Below, one piece after another: positions 1 to 8,612 of a stretch of DNA of 64,000 nt. The DNA is from Pseudoalteromonas luteoviolacea (GTDB lineage: Bacteria; Pseudomonadota; Gammaproteobacteria; Enterobacterales; Alteromonadaceae): assembly GCF_001750165.1 (NCBI RefSeq), contig NZ_CP015412.1, forward strand, positions 744,001 to 808,000. Direction: 5' to 3'. Every line of letters begins with the position of its first letter. The stretch's first letter is position 1. The notes beneath the pieces were generated by a model. The model was not told the DNA's origin. It was given only the letters and a program-made list of their open reading frames with translations, and did no database searches. A program made the position numbers and the translations under genes.

Positions 1-799
1 GTACAGGCAGCTTAGAAAGCTATTACTAGATGTTCTCAAATCAAACAGCTCTTTACTGCCGTACAGGCAGCTTAGAAAATTCTCGAACTAACTCAATCCA
101 ACCTTCAGTACTTTACTGCTGTACAGGCAGCTTAGAAAATAATGTGACTAAGCTTGGAAAAGCTATAAATCTTTACTGCCGTACAGGCAGCTTAGAAAAG
201 TTCAACCAAGAAAAAGCGCAAGCGTTCGCACTTCACTGCCGTACAGGCAGCTTAGAAAATCATGGCCCGTGCCTATCTTCATTCTATTTTCTTTACTGCC
301 GTACAGGCAGCTTAGAAATACAAAACACGGCAAAGATAATCTACTCCGAGCTTTACTGCCGTACAGGCAGCTTAGAAATGCATAAACGTGTCCCGTTTGT
401 GATTGAGTTACTTTACTGCCGTACAGGCAGCTTAGAAATAACAGAGCAGACGAACTTATACAGCAAATGACTTTACTGCCGTACAGGCAGCTTAGAAATA
501 TGCACGTATTTGCACAACGTATGCAAAACGCTTTACTGCCGTACAGGCAGCTTAGAAAAGTAACAAGCAAAGTATTAAGCACTTAGATGCCTTTACTGCC
601 GTACAGGCAGCTTAGAAATGAATATAAATGGTCAAGAGGAATAGCAAGAGCTTTACTGCCGTACAGGCAGCTTAGAAATTTGGCAATTATTGCCTCAACG
701 ATATTAGCCTCTTTACTGCCGAGCAGGCAGCTTAGAAACGTGCAGCATTCAAAACACTGATGACATACCGACTTTACTGCCGAGCAGGCAGCTTAGGTG
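1..799 (+). CRISPR. CRISPR array 1 (type I-F, 3' part)
   Basis: The window opens inside a repeat (last 18 nt at 1-18). Thirteen full 28-nt repeats follow at 51, 111, 171 and so on to 711 and 772, separated by 32-nt unique spacers (the last is 33 nt), giving 13 spacers. The repeat has the I-F form: ACTGCC, a short loop, GGCAG, then CTTAGAAA. The 5-bp stem CTGCC/GGCAG reads on the + strand, so transcription is left to right and the leader lies outside the window. Variants are a C-to-T change in the stem of the repeat at 111, CTTCACT at 231, and GAGCAGG loops in the two last repeats. The final repeat (772-799) loses its AGAAA end, the usual decay at the leader-distal end. Confidence 0.97.
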
Positions 800-1030
800 A
801 TGAGTGACCGAAACGAAGTTTCGCAGCTCGAAGAAGTGAGGTCATGGATGACCGATGTAACCAAGCTTCATGGATGGATTTCAACTCTGTACTAGCTTTG
901 TACATTCCTTCACTACCCTACAGGCAGTTTAACGTATTCGTACAGAATTGTTAGGCCTAACGAAGAGCTGCTTATGCAAAGCAGTAAAACTGGATCCTGA
1001 TTTTCATCAGGATGACGGCGCGTAGAGAGG
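800..1030 (+). repeat. Trailer of CRISPR array 1, paralogous to the trailer of array 2
   Basis: The sequence after the terminal repeat closely matches that after array 2 (13003-13245). Shared pieces, in the same order, are GGTGATGAGTGACCGAAACG, the hairpin CGAAAC/GTTTCG, the hairpin GGTCAT/ATGACC, GATGTAACCAAGCT, a degenerate CRISPR repeat, GTATTCGT, and an 8-bp perfect hairpin ATCCTGAT/ATCAGGAT (994-1013). No gene is visible. The two copies are direct repeats flanking the cas genes and array 2. Confidence 0.85.
908..935 (+). repeat. Solitary degenerate CRISPR-like repeat
   Basis: This 28-nt stretch matches the I-F repeat at about 21 positions: CTTCACT at the 5' end, TACAGGCAG in the middle and TTA at the 3' end. 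It lies 108 nt after the last array repeat, so it is not part of the 60-bp periodicity. A counterpart occupies the equivalent place in the trailer of array 2 (13122-13149). Confidence 0.6.
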
Positions 1031-1255
1031 CGTTGTTAAAGCCGCTTTAGTCATGAATGTTCGATGTAACCAAGCTCCGTAGATGGATGTCAGCTCCGTG
1101 CTACCTACACTCACTTACAATGCCATATAAGCACGTACCCACAAGTCTACACTTTCTCACCCCCGTCATTCCGAGCTTGCCTCGGAAACCATTGGCTTTT
1201 TCGATGAGAGGCCATTAATAAAGCTTGTAAACATAATTTCTCTTTAAGCCGAGCA
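1031..1255. other. Gene-free segment with dispersed repeat pieces
   Basis: No gene is visible. Around 1045-1105 there is a second, more diverged copy of the GATGTAACCAAGCTCC trailer segment. A perfect 7-bp hairpin TTCCGAG/CTCGGAA with a 5-nt loop sits at 1169-1187, just beyond the 3' end of the minus-strand gene at 1256-1576. It lacks a clear T-run, so it looks more like a dispersed palindromic repeat than a typical terminator. Confidence 0.5.
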
Positions 1256-1576
1256 TCATGGAAATCGAGATCGATTCTCACTGGTAGGTTTGTGAAAAAT
1301 GGTATTTATTACGGTGAATACAGCCTGCAATAACACAAGAAAACTGACAGATAACAAGCCTAAGAAAAATAGAGCTATGTTTAACATTAATGTTATTAAA
1401 GCGCCAATGATTGGTGCGCCAACTATTGCAGTGAGCCAGTCTTCGATTAGCCACAAATAAAACATGCAACCAATTGTATTTAATAGGTACCATCGATTTG
1501 ATGAGAGTAAGCTATAACCACGAGTGAATATCATATCAAGCAAATGATGAATGTTAACTGTTGGTAATCTACCCAT
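1256..1576 (-). CDS. Hypothetical small membrane protein (106 aa)
   Basis: This open frame on the minus strand encodes 106 residues. The C-terminal half is very hydrophobic, with about two membrane segments (roughly residues 36-52 and 55-92), and the tail is short and polar. I do not recognise a family. It points away from the WYL regulator and shares the 1577-1767 gap with it, so the two may be divergently expressed. No strong ribosome binding site precedes its ATG. It could encode a small membrane effector or be an unused frame; the hydrophobic composition and the lack of any competing + strand frame favour a real gene, but only moderately. Confidence 0.4.
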   Translation of the reverse strand: MGRLPTVNIHHLLDMIFTRGYSLLSSNRWYLLNTIGCMFYLWLIEDWLTAIVGAPIIGALITLMLNIALFFLGLLSVSFLVLLQAVFTVINTIFHKPTSENRSRFP

Positions 1577-1740
1577 TGGTTACTTAACTTATTTTTTTAG
1601 TTTATATGATTTAACTTAGCAGACAATAGCGGTTCAATGAGTAGACGAAACCAGATTTTGAGTTAGTAAAAAGATAGCGTGTTGTGGCTAATTTTTGTCG
1701 CTGATCAATGACTTCCTGTTTTTGTTTTGATACATTTATT

Positions 1741-1764
1741 TCACTTTGATTTAACCAAAAGTGA
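1741..1764. promoter_or_regulatory. Inverted repeat, likely operator of the WYL regulator
   Basis: The perfect arms TCACTTT (1741-1747) and AAAGTGA (1758-1764) are separated by 10 nt and end 3 nt before the ATG of the regulator gene. BrxR/CapW-type WYL proteins are known to bind inverted repeats in their own promoters, so autoregulation is the natural reading. The right arm overlaps the only Shine-Dalgarno-like bases, so bound protein could also block initiation. A single half-site, AAAAGTG, recurs at 2624-2630 upstream of cas1. Confidence 0.5.
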
Positions 1765-1767
1765 TTT

Positions 1768-2598
1768 ATGCAAGCTAAGGAAGAGCAATATTTTAGATAC
1801 ATTGAGGCGGTGTTATTTTGGCAAGGAGAGATCCAAACAGGCACTTTTCAAGATAAATTTAAACTATCAAGACCCAGTGCTCGGCGCTATCTAACAGACT
1901 TTATCAGCCGTTATCAAATTGATGCGCATTACAATGAGTCTGAAAAAGCCTATGTATTGGCAACCCCCTTTACACCTAACTATATTTCCCAAGACTTTAA
2001 CGAGTATGCCAACTTAATTGGTGAGCAGTATGTTCACAACTTAAGTACCTCGACCATTGCTACTCTGCCTCTACCTCATAGAAAATTAAATCCGACCATT
2101 TTGCGTCCTATTTTAAACGCTTGCCGCCGGCAAAGTGTACTTGATATCCGTTATCAGTCGATAAAAGATGGTGGAGAAGCAGAGCGCATTATTCGCCCAC
2201 ATACTCTTGTGAACTCAGGCCTGCGTTATCACTTAAGAGCGTATTGCGAAGATGCAAAAGGGTTTCGAGATTTTTCATTATCTCGCATTTTATCTGCGTG
2301 CCCTGAATTCAAATGTAAGGCACAAAAGTACAAACAAGATGATGAAGCATGGCAACAGGAAGTTACGCTAACCATCATGCCAGATCCGCGTTTAAGCGAC
2401 TATGCCCAGCAAGTCATTGCCCATGACTTTGATATGACGGGTAATCAAAAGCAACTGAGAACCAACGCAGCGCTGCTTAATTATTTGATCAGTATTTTAC
2501 GTTTAGATGTGCAACACCCAAGCCCAGAAGCCCAGCAAATTGTGATGGACCCAGATTGCTATCGAACTCTAAGAAAGCAAAAGCTACTTTGGAACTAA
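1768..2598 (+). CDS. WYL-domain transcriptional regulator, BrxR/CapW-like
   Basis: The 276-residue protein has the three-part layout of BrxR/CapW regulators. A winged helix-turn-helix occupies about residues 1-65, with the family-like opening (YIEAVLFWQGEI, then KLSRPSARRYL). A WYL domain spans about 115-180, with the RPHTLV and LRYHLRAYC strands and FRDFSLSRI. A C-terminal WCX-like part follows (about 195-276). Members of this family repress phage-defence operons and are thought to be released by a ligand such as nucleic-acid fragments. The gene lies 95 bp upstream of cas1 on the same strand, and an inverted repeat covers its start. I infer that it controls itself and perhaps the cas operon; direct regulation of cas genes is not shown by the sequence. 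Confidence 0.85.
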   Translation: MQAKEEQYFRYIEAVLFWQGEIQTGTFQDKFKLSRPSARRYLTDFISRYQIDAHYNESEKAYVLATPFTPNYISQDFNEYANLIGEQYVHNLSTSTIATLPLPHRKLNPTILRPILNACRRQSVLDIRYQSIKDGGEAERIIRPHTLVNSGLRYHLRAYCEDAKGFRDFSLSRILSACPEFKCKAQKYKQDDEAWQQEVTLTIMPDPRLSDYAQQVIAHDFDMTGNQKQLRTNAALLNYLISILRLDVQHPSPEAQQIVMDPDCYRTLRKQKLLWN

Positions 2599-2627
2599 AC
2601 ACCTGTAAAAAATTTAACTGATCAAAA

Positions 2628-2647
2628 GTGCAGCATTGAAGCTGCAC
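2628..2647. promoter_or_regulatory. Stem-loop between regulator gene and cas1
   Basis: A perfect 7-bp stem GTGCAGC/GCTGCAC with a 6-nt loop lies in the 95-bp gap before cas1. No T-run follows, so it is not a classical terminator. It directly adjoins the AAAAGTG half-site. It could be a protein-binding palindrome or an RNA hairpin that modulates read-through into cas1. Confidence 0.4.
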
Positions 2648-2693
2648 ATAGATAACAGTAGGTTATGTCTAAACCCAAAGGAAGTGGAAGACA

Positions 2694-3707
2694 ATGGAAG
2701 ACTTTAGCCCTAGCGATTTAAAAGCCATTTTGCACTCAAAACGTGCCAACTTATTTTATCTAGAATATTGCCGCGTGATGCAAAAAGATGGCCGCGTTTT
2801 ATATTTGACCGAAGCCACCAAAGAGAATCTCTATTTTAATATCCCTATTGCCAACACCACGGTTATTTTGCTGGGTAATGGTACCTCGATTACACAAGCG
2901 GCGATGCGCATGCTTGCTCAAGCAGGCGTTTTAGTGGGCTTTTGTGGTGGTGGCGCAACCCCTTTATACATGGGTTGTGAAATTGAGTGGATGACACCGC
3001 AAAATGAGTATCGACCAACAGAGTACCTGCAAGGCTGGATGGGTTTCTGGTTTGATGATGAAAAGCGCTTAGATGCTGCAAAGCATTTTCAGCAGGCACG
3101 GATCGCATTTTTAAAGCAAGTTTGGCAAAAAGACCGAGACTTAAAAAATGAAGGCTTTAACTTTGACGATAAAGCTATTCAAACCGCGCTGGATACGTTT
3201 TTTACACGAACGGAAGCCGCGACAAACTCACAAGCTTTATTGCTCACAGAAGCGCAGCTCACCAAAGTGCTTTATAAATATGCGGCCAACGCCACCAATT
3301 GTGAGGGCTTTAAGCGCCAGCATCAGTCATCGAAGTCTGTAGATATAGGTAAGGCTAACGACTTTTTAAATCACGGAAATTATTTAGCATATGGCTTAGC
3401 CGCTTGCACACTTTGGGTGTTAGGTATTCCTCATGGTTTTGCGGTGATGCATGGCAAAACCCGCCGCGGAGCTTTGGTATTCGACATTGCAGATTTAATC
3501 AAAGATGCCTTAGTACTGCCGTGGGCATTTATCTGTGCCAAAGAAAACGCCACCGAGCAAGAGTTCCGCCAACAAATCCTACAAGCGTTTACCGATCACA
3601 AAGCACTGGATTATATGTTCGAACAAGTAAAGCAAGTGGCATTGCAAGATTTAAGTAAAGACCAAATTGATGAGATTGAAAATAATCAAAAAGGTGACGC
3701 TTTATGA
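2694..3707 (+). CDS. cas1: CRISPR integrase Cas1, type I-F
   Basis: The 337-residue protein has the size and sequence style of I-F Cas1. It inserts new spacers at the leader end of the arrays, together with the Cas2 part of the next protein. Visible family features are the NCEGFKRQ segment (Glu204), NYLAYGLAA, the HGKTRRGALVFD segment (His253, Asp264) and ADLIKDA (Asp267). Glu204, His253 and the Asp pair fit the metal-binding residues of Cas1. The start is supported by AAGGAAG and GGAAG 3-16 nt upstream. The stop overlaps the start of cas2-3 (ATGA), so the two are translationally coupled. Confidence 0.96.
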   Translation: MEDFSPSDLKAILHSKRANLFYLEYCRVMQKDGRVLYLTEATKENLYFNIPIANTTVILLGNGTSITQAAMRMLAQAGVLVGFCGGGATPLYMGCEIEWMTPQNEYRPTEYLQGWMGFWFDDEKRLDAAKHFQQARIAFLKQVWQKDRDLKNEGFNFDDKAIQTALDTFFTRTEAATNSQALLLTEAQLTKVLYKYAANATNCEGFKRQHQSSKSVDIGKANDFLNHGNYLAYGLAACTLWVLGIPHGFAVMHGKTRRGALVFDIADLIKDALVLPWAFICAKENATEQEFRQQILQAFTDHKALDYMFEQVKQVALQDLSKDQIDEIENNQKGDAL

Positions 3708-6700
3708 TGGTCACATTTGTATCTCAATGCGAGAAAAACGCCCTCAAGAAAACCAGGCGGGTACTTGATGCCTTTGCCAACCGCATTGGTGATAACACAT
3801 GGCAAACAGTGATCACCCAAGACGGGCTCGATACTGTTAAAAAGATGCTGCGTAAAACCGCTAGCCGCAGCACTGCTGTAAGCTGTCACTGGATCAGAAG
3901 CCGTGCCCGAAGCCAGTTTTTGTGGGTTGTGGGGAATAAGAGGAAGTTTAATTTGGAGGGCGTGGTGCCGGTGAATAGAACTGAAAAAGATTTAGTCGTA
4001 AAAGAACAGTTTGCATTAAATACAGAGGTGATAGCTAATCTTGCTGCAATAGCCGGCTTTTTTCATGATGTAGGTAAGGCGAATAAACTGTTTCAAATTA
4101 AGTTGGGTGTAATAGAGCTTGAAGAGGGAAAGGAGTTCAACTTAAGCGCTAACTCAGGTAAAAAAAACTATGAACCCCTGCGTCATGAGTGGGTGTCCTT
4201 AAGGATATTCCAGGCATTTGTTGGTGAACAATGCGATCAACAATGGTTGCAAGCGTTAGCCTCTATCAATATCAATACCGCGAAAGAACTAGAGCAAGCT
4301 CTGCCTGCATACCATGATTTATTGGAAAAGAGCATTGCCAGTCCATTTGTAACATTACCTCCAATTGCCAAAATGGTGGCGTGGTTAATAGTTTCTCATC
4401 ATAGATTACCTCAGTTTCCCAAATTTCTTGAAAATCAGCCATCGATTGAGAGTGTTGAGCAATGGCAATCTGTCTTTGAACCTTGCTGGAATTCACCGCA
4501 AGCAATAGATAAAGATTGGTCTCAAGAACAAATTACTGTCAATTGGCAATTTCCGTTAGGTACGCCTTTTAACAGTTCTGATTGGCAGAAAGCAGTTTCT
4601 GATGTCGCTAAACGGTCGTTACAGTGTCAAAGGTTGTTTTCCAATGATTGGCACCACAATTTATTCACTCAGCATTTAGCGCGCCTTTCCCTTATGTTGG
4701 CCGATCACGGTGAATCTTCACGTAAAGATATTACTAATAAAGACTCAGATAGAAACTATCTTGCTTATGCAAATACAGATAAAGATGAAAAAGATAAACG
4801 GTACTTAAAGCAAAAACTCGATGAACATAATATTAATGTAGGTAAGCGGGCATATCATATTGCCTGTGACTTAGCTGGATTTAAGTCGAAACTCAATACA
4901 CTGGGTAAGGTTAAAGCGCTAGAAACGCCAGTAGCGAAAAAACCAAAACATATTCATGATGAATTCTCCTGGCAAGATGAAGCTGTTAAATTGGCAGCTT
5001 CTCTCAAAGAAAAAGTAGAAGATTATGGCTTCTTTGGTATTTCGATGGCCTCTACGGGAAAAGGAAAAACGCGTGCGAATGCAAAGATAATGTATGCGTT
5101 GTCTGAACCAGACGAATGCCGCTTTAATGTTGCGCTAGGACTCAGGACTTTATCAATTCAAACAGCAAAGGCATTAAGAAAGGATTTATTTTCTGAAGAT
5201 GTAAAAAGTCAGCAGCAAGCGCGAGAAAAAGTTGCATTACTTGTTGGTTCGCAAGCTGTTAGGGATTTACAGCAAATCGATCTATCGCAAGATGAGAGTT
5301 CTGAGGTTGATAAAGGCAGTGAATCAGCGGAATCCTTGCTAAAAGATGAACTCGACTTATTAAGCGAAATTGATTTAGAGCAATTAGCATCATTTTCTTG
5401 GTTAAAGCATGACTCTAAAATTTTGAAGCTATTACATGCGCCTATTTTAGTAAGCACGATTGATTATCTGATCCCTGCGACAGAGGGGGTTAGAGGGGGT
5501 AGACAAATAGCTCCAATGCTGCGTTTATTAAGTTCTGATTTAGTATTAGATGAGCCTGATGATTTTAATTCAGCAGATTTCCCTGCGCTATGTCGTTTGG
5601 TTAATTGGGCTGGGATGTTGGGTAGCAAGGTGCTTATTTCAACGGCAACGATTATGCCTTGTGAAGCCGAAGCATTGTTTGAAGCCTATCAGCAGGGCAG
5701 GCTTGAATATACAAAAGCGAATGGTGATAAAAACACTCAAGGCAAGGTTTGTTGTGCTTGGTTCGATGAATGCAATAAACCAAAAAGTGAGCTAATCGAT
5801 ACTGTCAGCACATTTGCAACTGAGCATGAGTCATTTGTTATTGAGCGTGATAAGGCACTGGTCAAAAGTGACTTACGCTTGAGGCAAGCTAAGTTAGTTG
5901 ATATAGATTCTGTAGGGATGGACAGCTATAGCGAAGCGATGGCTGCACGCATTCATCAGTCGGTTTGTGAACTGCACGTATCGCAAGCAGTGAAATTAGC
6001 AGATAAGAAAGTATCAATTGGATTAGTTCGCATGGCTAACATTAATCTTCTAGTACAGGTTGCCAAACATTTATTTACCACAGCGGCACCTCCTAATACA
6101 CGTATTCATTATTGTGTTTACCATGGTCAATACCCGTTATTACAACGCACAGCTATTGAGCAAATGTTAGATAAGGCGTTGAAACGACATGATACTGAGC
6201 AATGGGCACAGGAGTCAGGGGTAACTGAACGTATTGAGAATACAGCTGAGTTAAACCATATATTCATTGTGCTTGCGACCTCTGTGGCTGAGGTAGGGCG
6301 CGATCACGATTATGATTGGGCGGTAGTTGAGCCAAGCTCAATGCGCTCGATAATACAATTAGCTGGAAGAGTACAACGCCATCGAAAACAAACACCGAAA
6401 ACTCATAATATTCATGTATTATCTCAAAACTATAGAGGTTTATTAAAAAAATTGTTGTGCTTTGAGAAACCAGGCTTTGAGACAAAGTTAGTACAATATT
6501 TTTCTAAAGATCTTAATGAATTAAATACCGAGCAAGCGCTTGATAGTATTTCTGCCGCTACTCGTATATTAAAGCCTCTCCAACCTAATTTGACACATGA
6601 TTCACCACCAAAATTTAAGACTTTTGTTGAACTTGAGCATACAGCGCAAAGTATTAATTTGTATGGAAGCCGAAGCTCTATTATCTATGCTGCCCGCTGG

Positions 6701-7114
6701 TGGCAGCATGATGTTAGTTGGTGCGGTGAAATGCAGCGCTTACAACCATTTAGGGAATCACATTTAAGTGAAGATTATTCTTTAGGATTTGCCGAAAGAA
6801 CGCATCGCTATTTATGGCTAAAAAAAGAAGATGGTGTATACCCTACAGAATATAAACCCACTAAAGATATTGAGAACCCCACAGAGCCCGTTGCGATGGC
6901 TTTTAGTAATAGCCTATGGCACCAATTTGATTTATCAAAACAAGTTAAGGCATTGAGTGAAAAGCTAGGAAAGAGTGAACAGCAAACTTTAACGATTTAT
7001 ACCCATGTTTCGTTACAAGAGTTCGATAAAGAAAGTATTGAGCAGTGGTTTTTCCAAGCTGAATTTGGAATTTATAAGTTATTAACTAAGGATGATTGCA
7101 ACAATGATAAGTAA
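3704..7114 (+). CDS. cas3: Cas2-Cas3 fusion nuclease-helicase, type I-F
   Basis: This protein of 1136 residues has the fused arrangement typical of I-F. An N-terminal Cas2-like domain covers about residues 1-95 (TRRVLDAFANRIGDNTW, then SCHWIRSR). It is followed by an HD nuclease (His121-Asp122 in FFHDVGK, and the LRHEWV segment) and an SF2 helicase. The helicase has a Walker A ASTGKGKT (449-456), a DEPDD box (Asp616), STAT, and a C-terminal motif VI-like QLAGRVQRH. Cas3 degrades DNA that the crRNA-guided Csy complex has bound; the Cas2 part links interference to adaptation. The gene overlaps cas1 by 4 nt and cas8f by up to 23 nt. No frameshift or missing catalytic motif is seen, so the system looks functional. 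Confidence 0.96.
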   Translation: MMVTFVSQCEKNALKKTRRVLDAFANRIGDNTWQTVITQDGLDTVKKMLRKTASRSTAVSCHWIRSRARSQFLWVVGNKRKFNLEGVVPVNRTEKDLVVKEQFALNTEVIANLAAIAGFFHDVGKANKLFQIKLGVIELEEGKEFNLSANSGKKNYEPLRHEWVSLRIFQAFVGEQCDQQWLQALASININTAKELEQALPAYHDLLEKSIASPFVTLPPIAKMVAWLIVSHHRLPQFPKFLENQPSIESVEQWQSVFEPCWNSPQAIDKDWSQEQITVNWQFPLGTPFNSSDWQKAVSDVAKRSLQCQRLFSNDWHHNLFTQHLARLSLMLADHGESSRKDITNKDSDRNYLAYANTDKDEKDKRYLKQKLDEHNINVGKRAYHIACDLAGFKSKLNTLGKVKALETPVAKKPKHIHDEFSWQDEAVKLAASLKEKVEDYGFFGISMASTGKGKTRANAKIMYALSEPDECRFNVALGLRTLSIQTAKALRKDLFSEDVKSQQQAREKVALLVGSQAVRDLQQIDLSQDESSEVDKGSESAESLLKDELDLLSEIDLEQLASFSWLKHDSKILKLLHAPILVSTIDYLIPATEGVRGGRQIAPMLRLLSSDLVLDEPDDFNSADFPALCRLVNWAGMLGSKVLISTATIMPCEAEALFEAYQQGRLEYTKANGDKNTQGKVCCAWFDECNKPKSELIDTVSTFATEHESFVIERDKALVKSDLRLRQAKLVDIDSVGMDSYSEAMAARIHQSVCELHVSQAVKLADKKVSIGLVRMANINLLVQVAKHLFTTAAPPNTRIHYCVYHGQYPLLQRTAIEQMLDKALKRHDTEQWAQESGVTERIENTAELNHIFIVLATSVAEVGRDHDYDWAVVEPSSMRSIIQLAGRVQRHRKQTPKTHNIHVLSQNYRGLLKKLLCFEKPGFETKLVQYFSKDLNELNTEQALDSISAATRILKPLQPNLTHDSPPKFKTFVELEHTAQSINLYGSRSSIIYAARWWQHDVSWCGEMQRLQPFRESHLSEDYSLGFAERTHRYLWLKKEDGVYPTEYKPTKDIENPTEPVAMAFSNSLWHQFDLSKQVKALSEKLGKSEQQTLTIYTHVSLQEFDKESIEQWFFQAEFGIYKLLTKDDCNNDK

Positions 7115-8612
7115 GCAAACCTCGCAGGCGCTTGCTAAAGGGATAGAAGTCTATTTAGCAATGCGTAGAGACAAAAAGCATGAGGATTATTTAAAATCTA
7201 AACCACAGAAAAAAAAGAATGAAATAAGCAAAGGAATAAATATTCGCTTAGCGGGTATTGTGAAACGCCTGACCGACAAAAATGAAGCTGTTAAATTAGT
7301 TGAAAAAGCGAAAAAGGCTAAAGATCAAACCGCTTTGATGTTTCAACAACAGAAATATCACAACTTACTAGAATTGCTCGATGCAGATATTGTTGATTTA
7401 GAGTTGAGTGAGTTGAGAGCTGAGTATTTACAGTTCGTTAGTGAATTAGAAGCGCAGCATAAGCCTGCCAATTGGCTCGATGAATGGGCAATAAAAGCCA
7501 AAGACATTAGTTTTGCAACACATGTGGCTAAATTAACACACTCAAGTTCAAAGGGGTCGAGCATTTTAGATAGTTCGTTAAGCTCCGATAAACGTTATTT
7601 AACCACTAACTCATTAAGTGATCCTGAAATAGATACCGCTTCGTCTAATGCTGCGTCACTGCCAGTGGCGGATATTTTAAAAGTTGAGCATGACGGGTGT
7701 TCAGTTTTAGATTGTTTAAAAGTGGAGGATACTTCATTGTTTTCTGAGTTCACTGACGATAGTGAGCAAATTGTTAAATGGGTGCAGGGTTTAAAACAGG
7801 CTTACGATAGTGATGTAAAACAAAGTTACTTTTTATCTAAGCAAGTATTTTTTCCGTCTGGCGATCAAAATTACCATTTACTCCTACCTCTCATGTCTTC
7901 TTCACTGGCGCAGGCATTACACAATGAACATAAGCAGTACTTTGAAGATGAACAAACAAAAGCGAGAGAGCAGCGCAGAAACAATAAATTTAGTGAAATT
8001 CCGGTAGTGAGCTATCCAAACAAGACAAAGCTCAATATTACCGGTTCTAATCACTCTAATGCTTCATCACTAAATGGCAAGCGCGGAGGCAAGATTACAC
8101 TACTTTATTCACAGCCGCCAAGCTGGCGATCGAAAGGTAAAAGCTATTGTGAATTAGACTACCAAGCACTTTATAAAGCTTTGAGTTTTTTATCTAAGAA
8201 TGAATTAAGAGATTTGAATAAATATCTAAAATTATTAAAGAATAAAGAGTTAAGTGATAGCCAGCCTGCACGCGCTGCGGCAATCACCAGAAAAGTTCAG
8301 GCGATTATTTATGTCCTATTTGATGAAGTGATGTTGGCCAATACCGTTGAAGATACAAATTGGACAAAAGCAAGTAAATTTACTTTGCCTTATCAGTTAA
8401 TGTTCGAACCTTATCGTGATGACGAGCAAGTTGCAGCTGAAAAACTTGCAGGTAATTGGCAAACTGTGATCAGCAAAGATTTTGCTCGCTGGTTAAACAA
8501 GCAATTGGATGAGAAGCAACTTAAGCTTGGCACAATTCATTTGGAGTTATGGGCAAAGCTATTCTCGCAAGAGTTACGTAGCTTTATTGCTATACAGGAG
8601 GTTTCAAAATGA
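7092..8612 (+). CDS. cas8f: Cascade large subunit Cas8f (Csy1)
   Basis: Cas8f recognises the PAM and forms the tail of the I-F surveillance complex. The call rests on its place between cas2-3 and cas5f and on Csy1-like segments: an ATHVAKLTH segment at about residue 137, the KQVFFPSGDQNYHLLLPL segment, and SLNGKRGGKITLL followed by SQPPSW. At 506 aa it is longer than the roughly 430-residue Pseudomonas homologue. The extra length is mainly a lysine-rich, helical N-terminal extension of about 70 residues before the first aligned segment. The start may be the ATG at 7092 or the one at 7104; both lie inside the end of cas2-3. Confidence 0.93.
   Translation: MIATMISKQTSQALAKGIEVYLAMRRDKKHEDYLKSKPQKKKNEISKGINIRLAGIVKRLTDKNEAVKLVEKAKKAKDQTALMFQQQKYHNLLELLDADIVDLELSELRAEYLQFVSELEAQHKPANWLDEWAIKAKDISFATHVAKLTHSSSKGSSILDSSLSSDKRYLTTNSLSDPEIDTASSNAASLPVADILKVEHDGCSVLDCLKVEDTSLFSEFTDDSEQIVKWVQGLKQAYDSDVKQSYFLSKQVFFPSGDQNYHLLLPLMSSSLAQALHNEHKQYFEDEQTKAREQRRNNKFSEIPVVSYPNKTKLNITGSNHSNASSLNGKRGGKITLLYSQPPSWRSKGKSYCELDYQALYKALSFLSKNELRDLNKYLKLLKNKELSDSQPARAAAITRKVQAIIYVLFDEVMLANTVEDTNWTKASKFTLPYQLMFEPYRDDEQVAAEKLAGNWQTVISKDFARWLNKQLDEKQLKLGTIHLELWAKLFSQELRSFIAIQEVSK

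Noticed and set aside
30..582. Open frames of 146 and 126 codons on both strands inside array 1, and similar ones in array 2 (11628-12231)
   Set aside because: They are translations of CRISPR repeats and spacers; the 60-bp period keeps one frame open.
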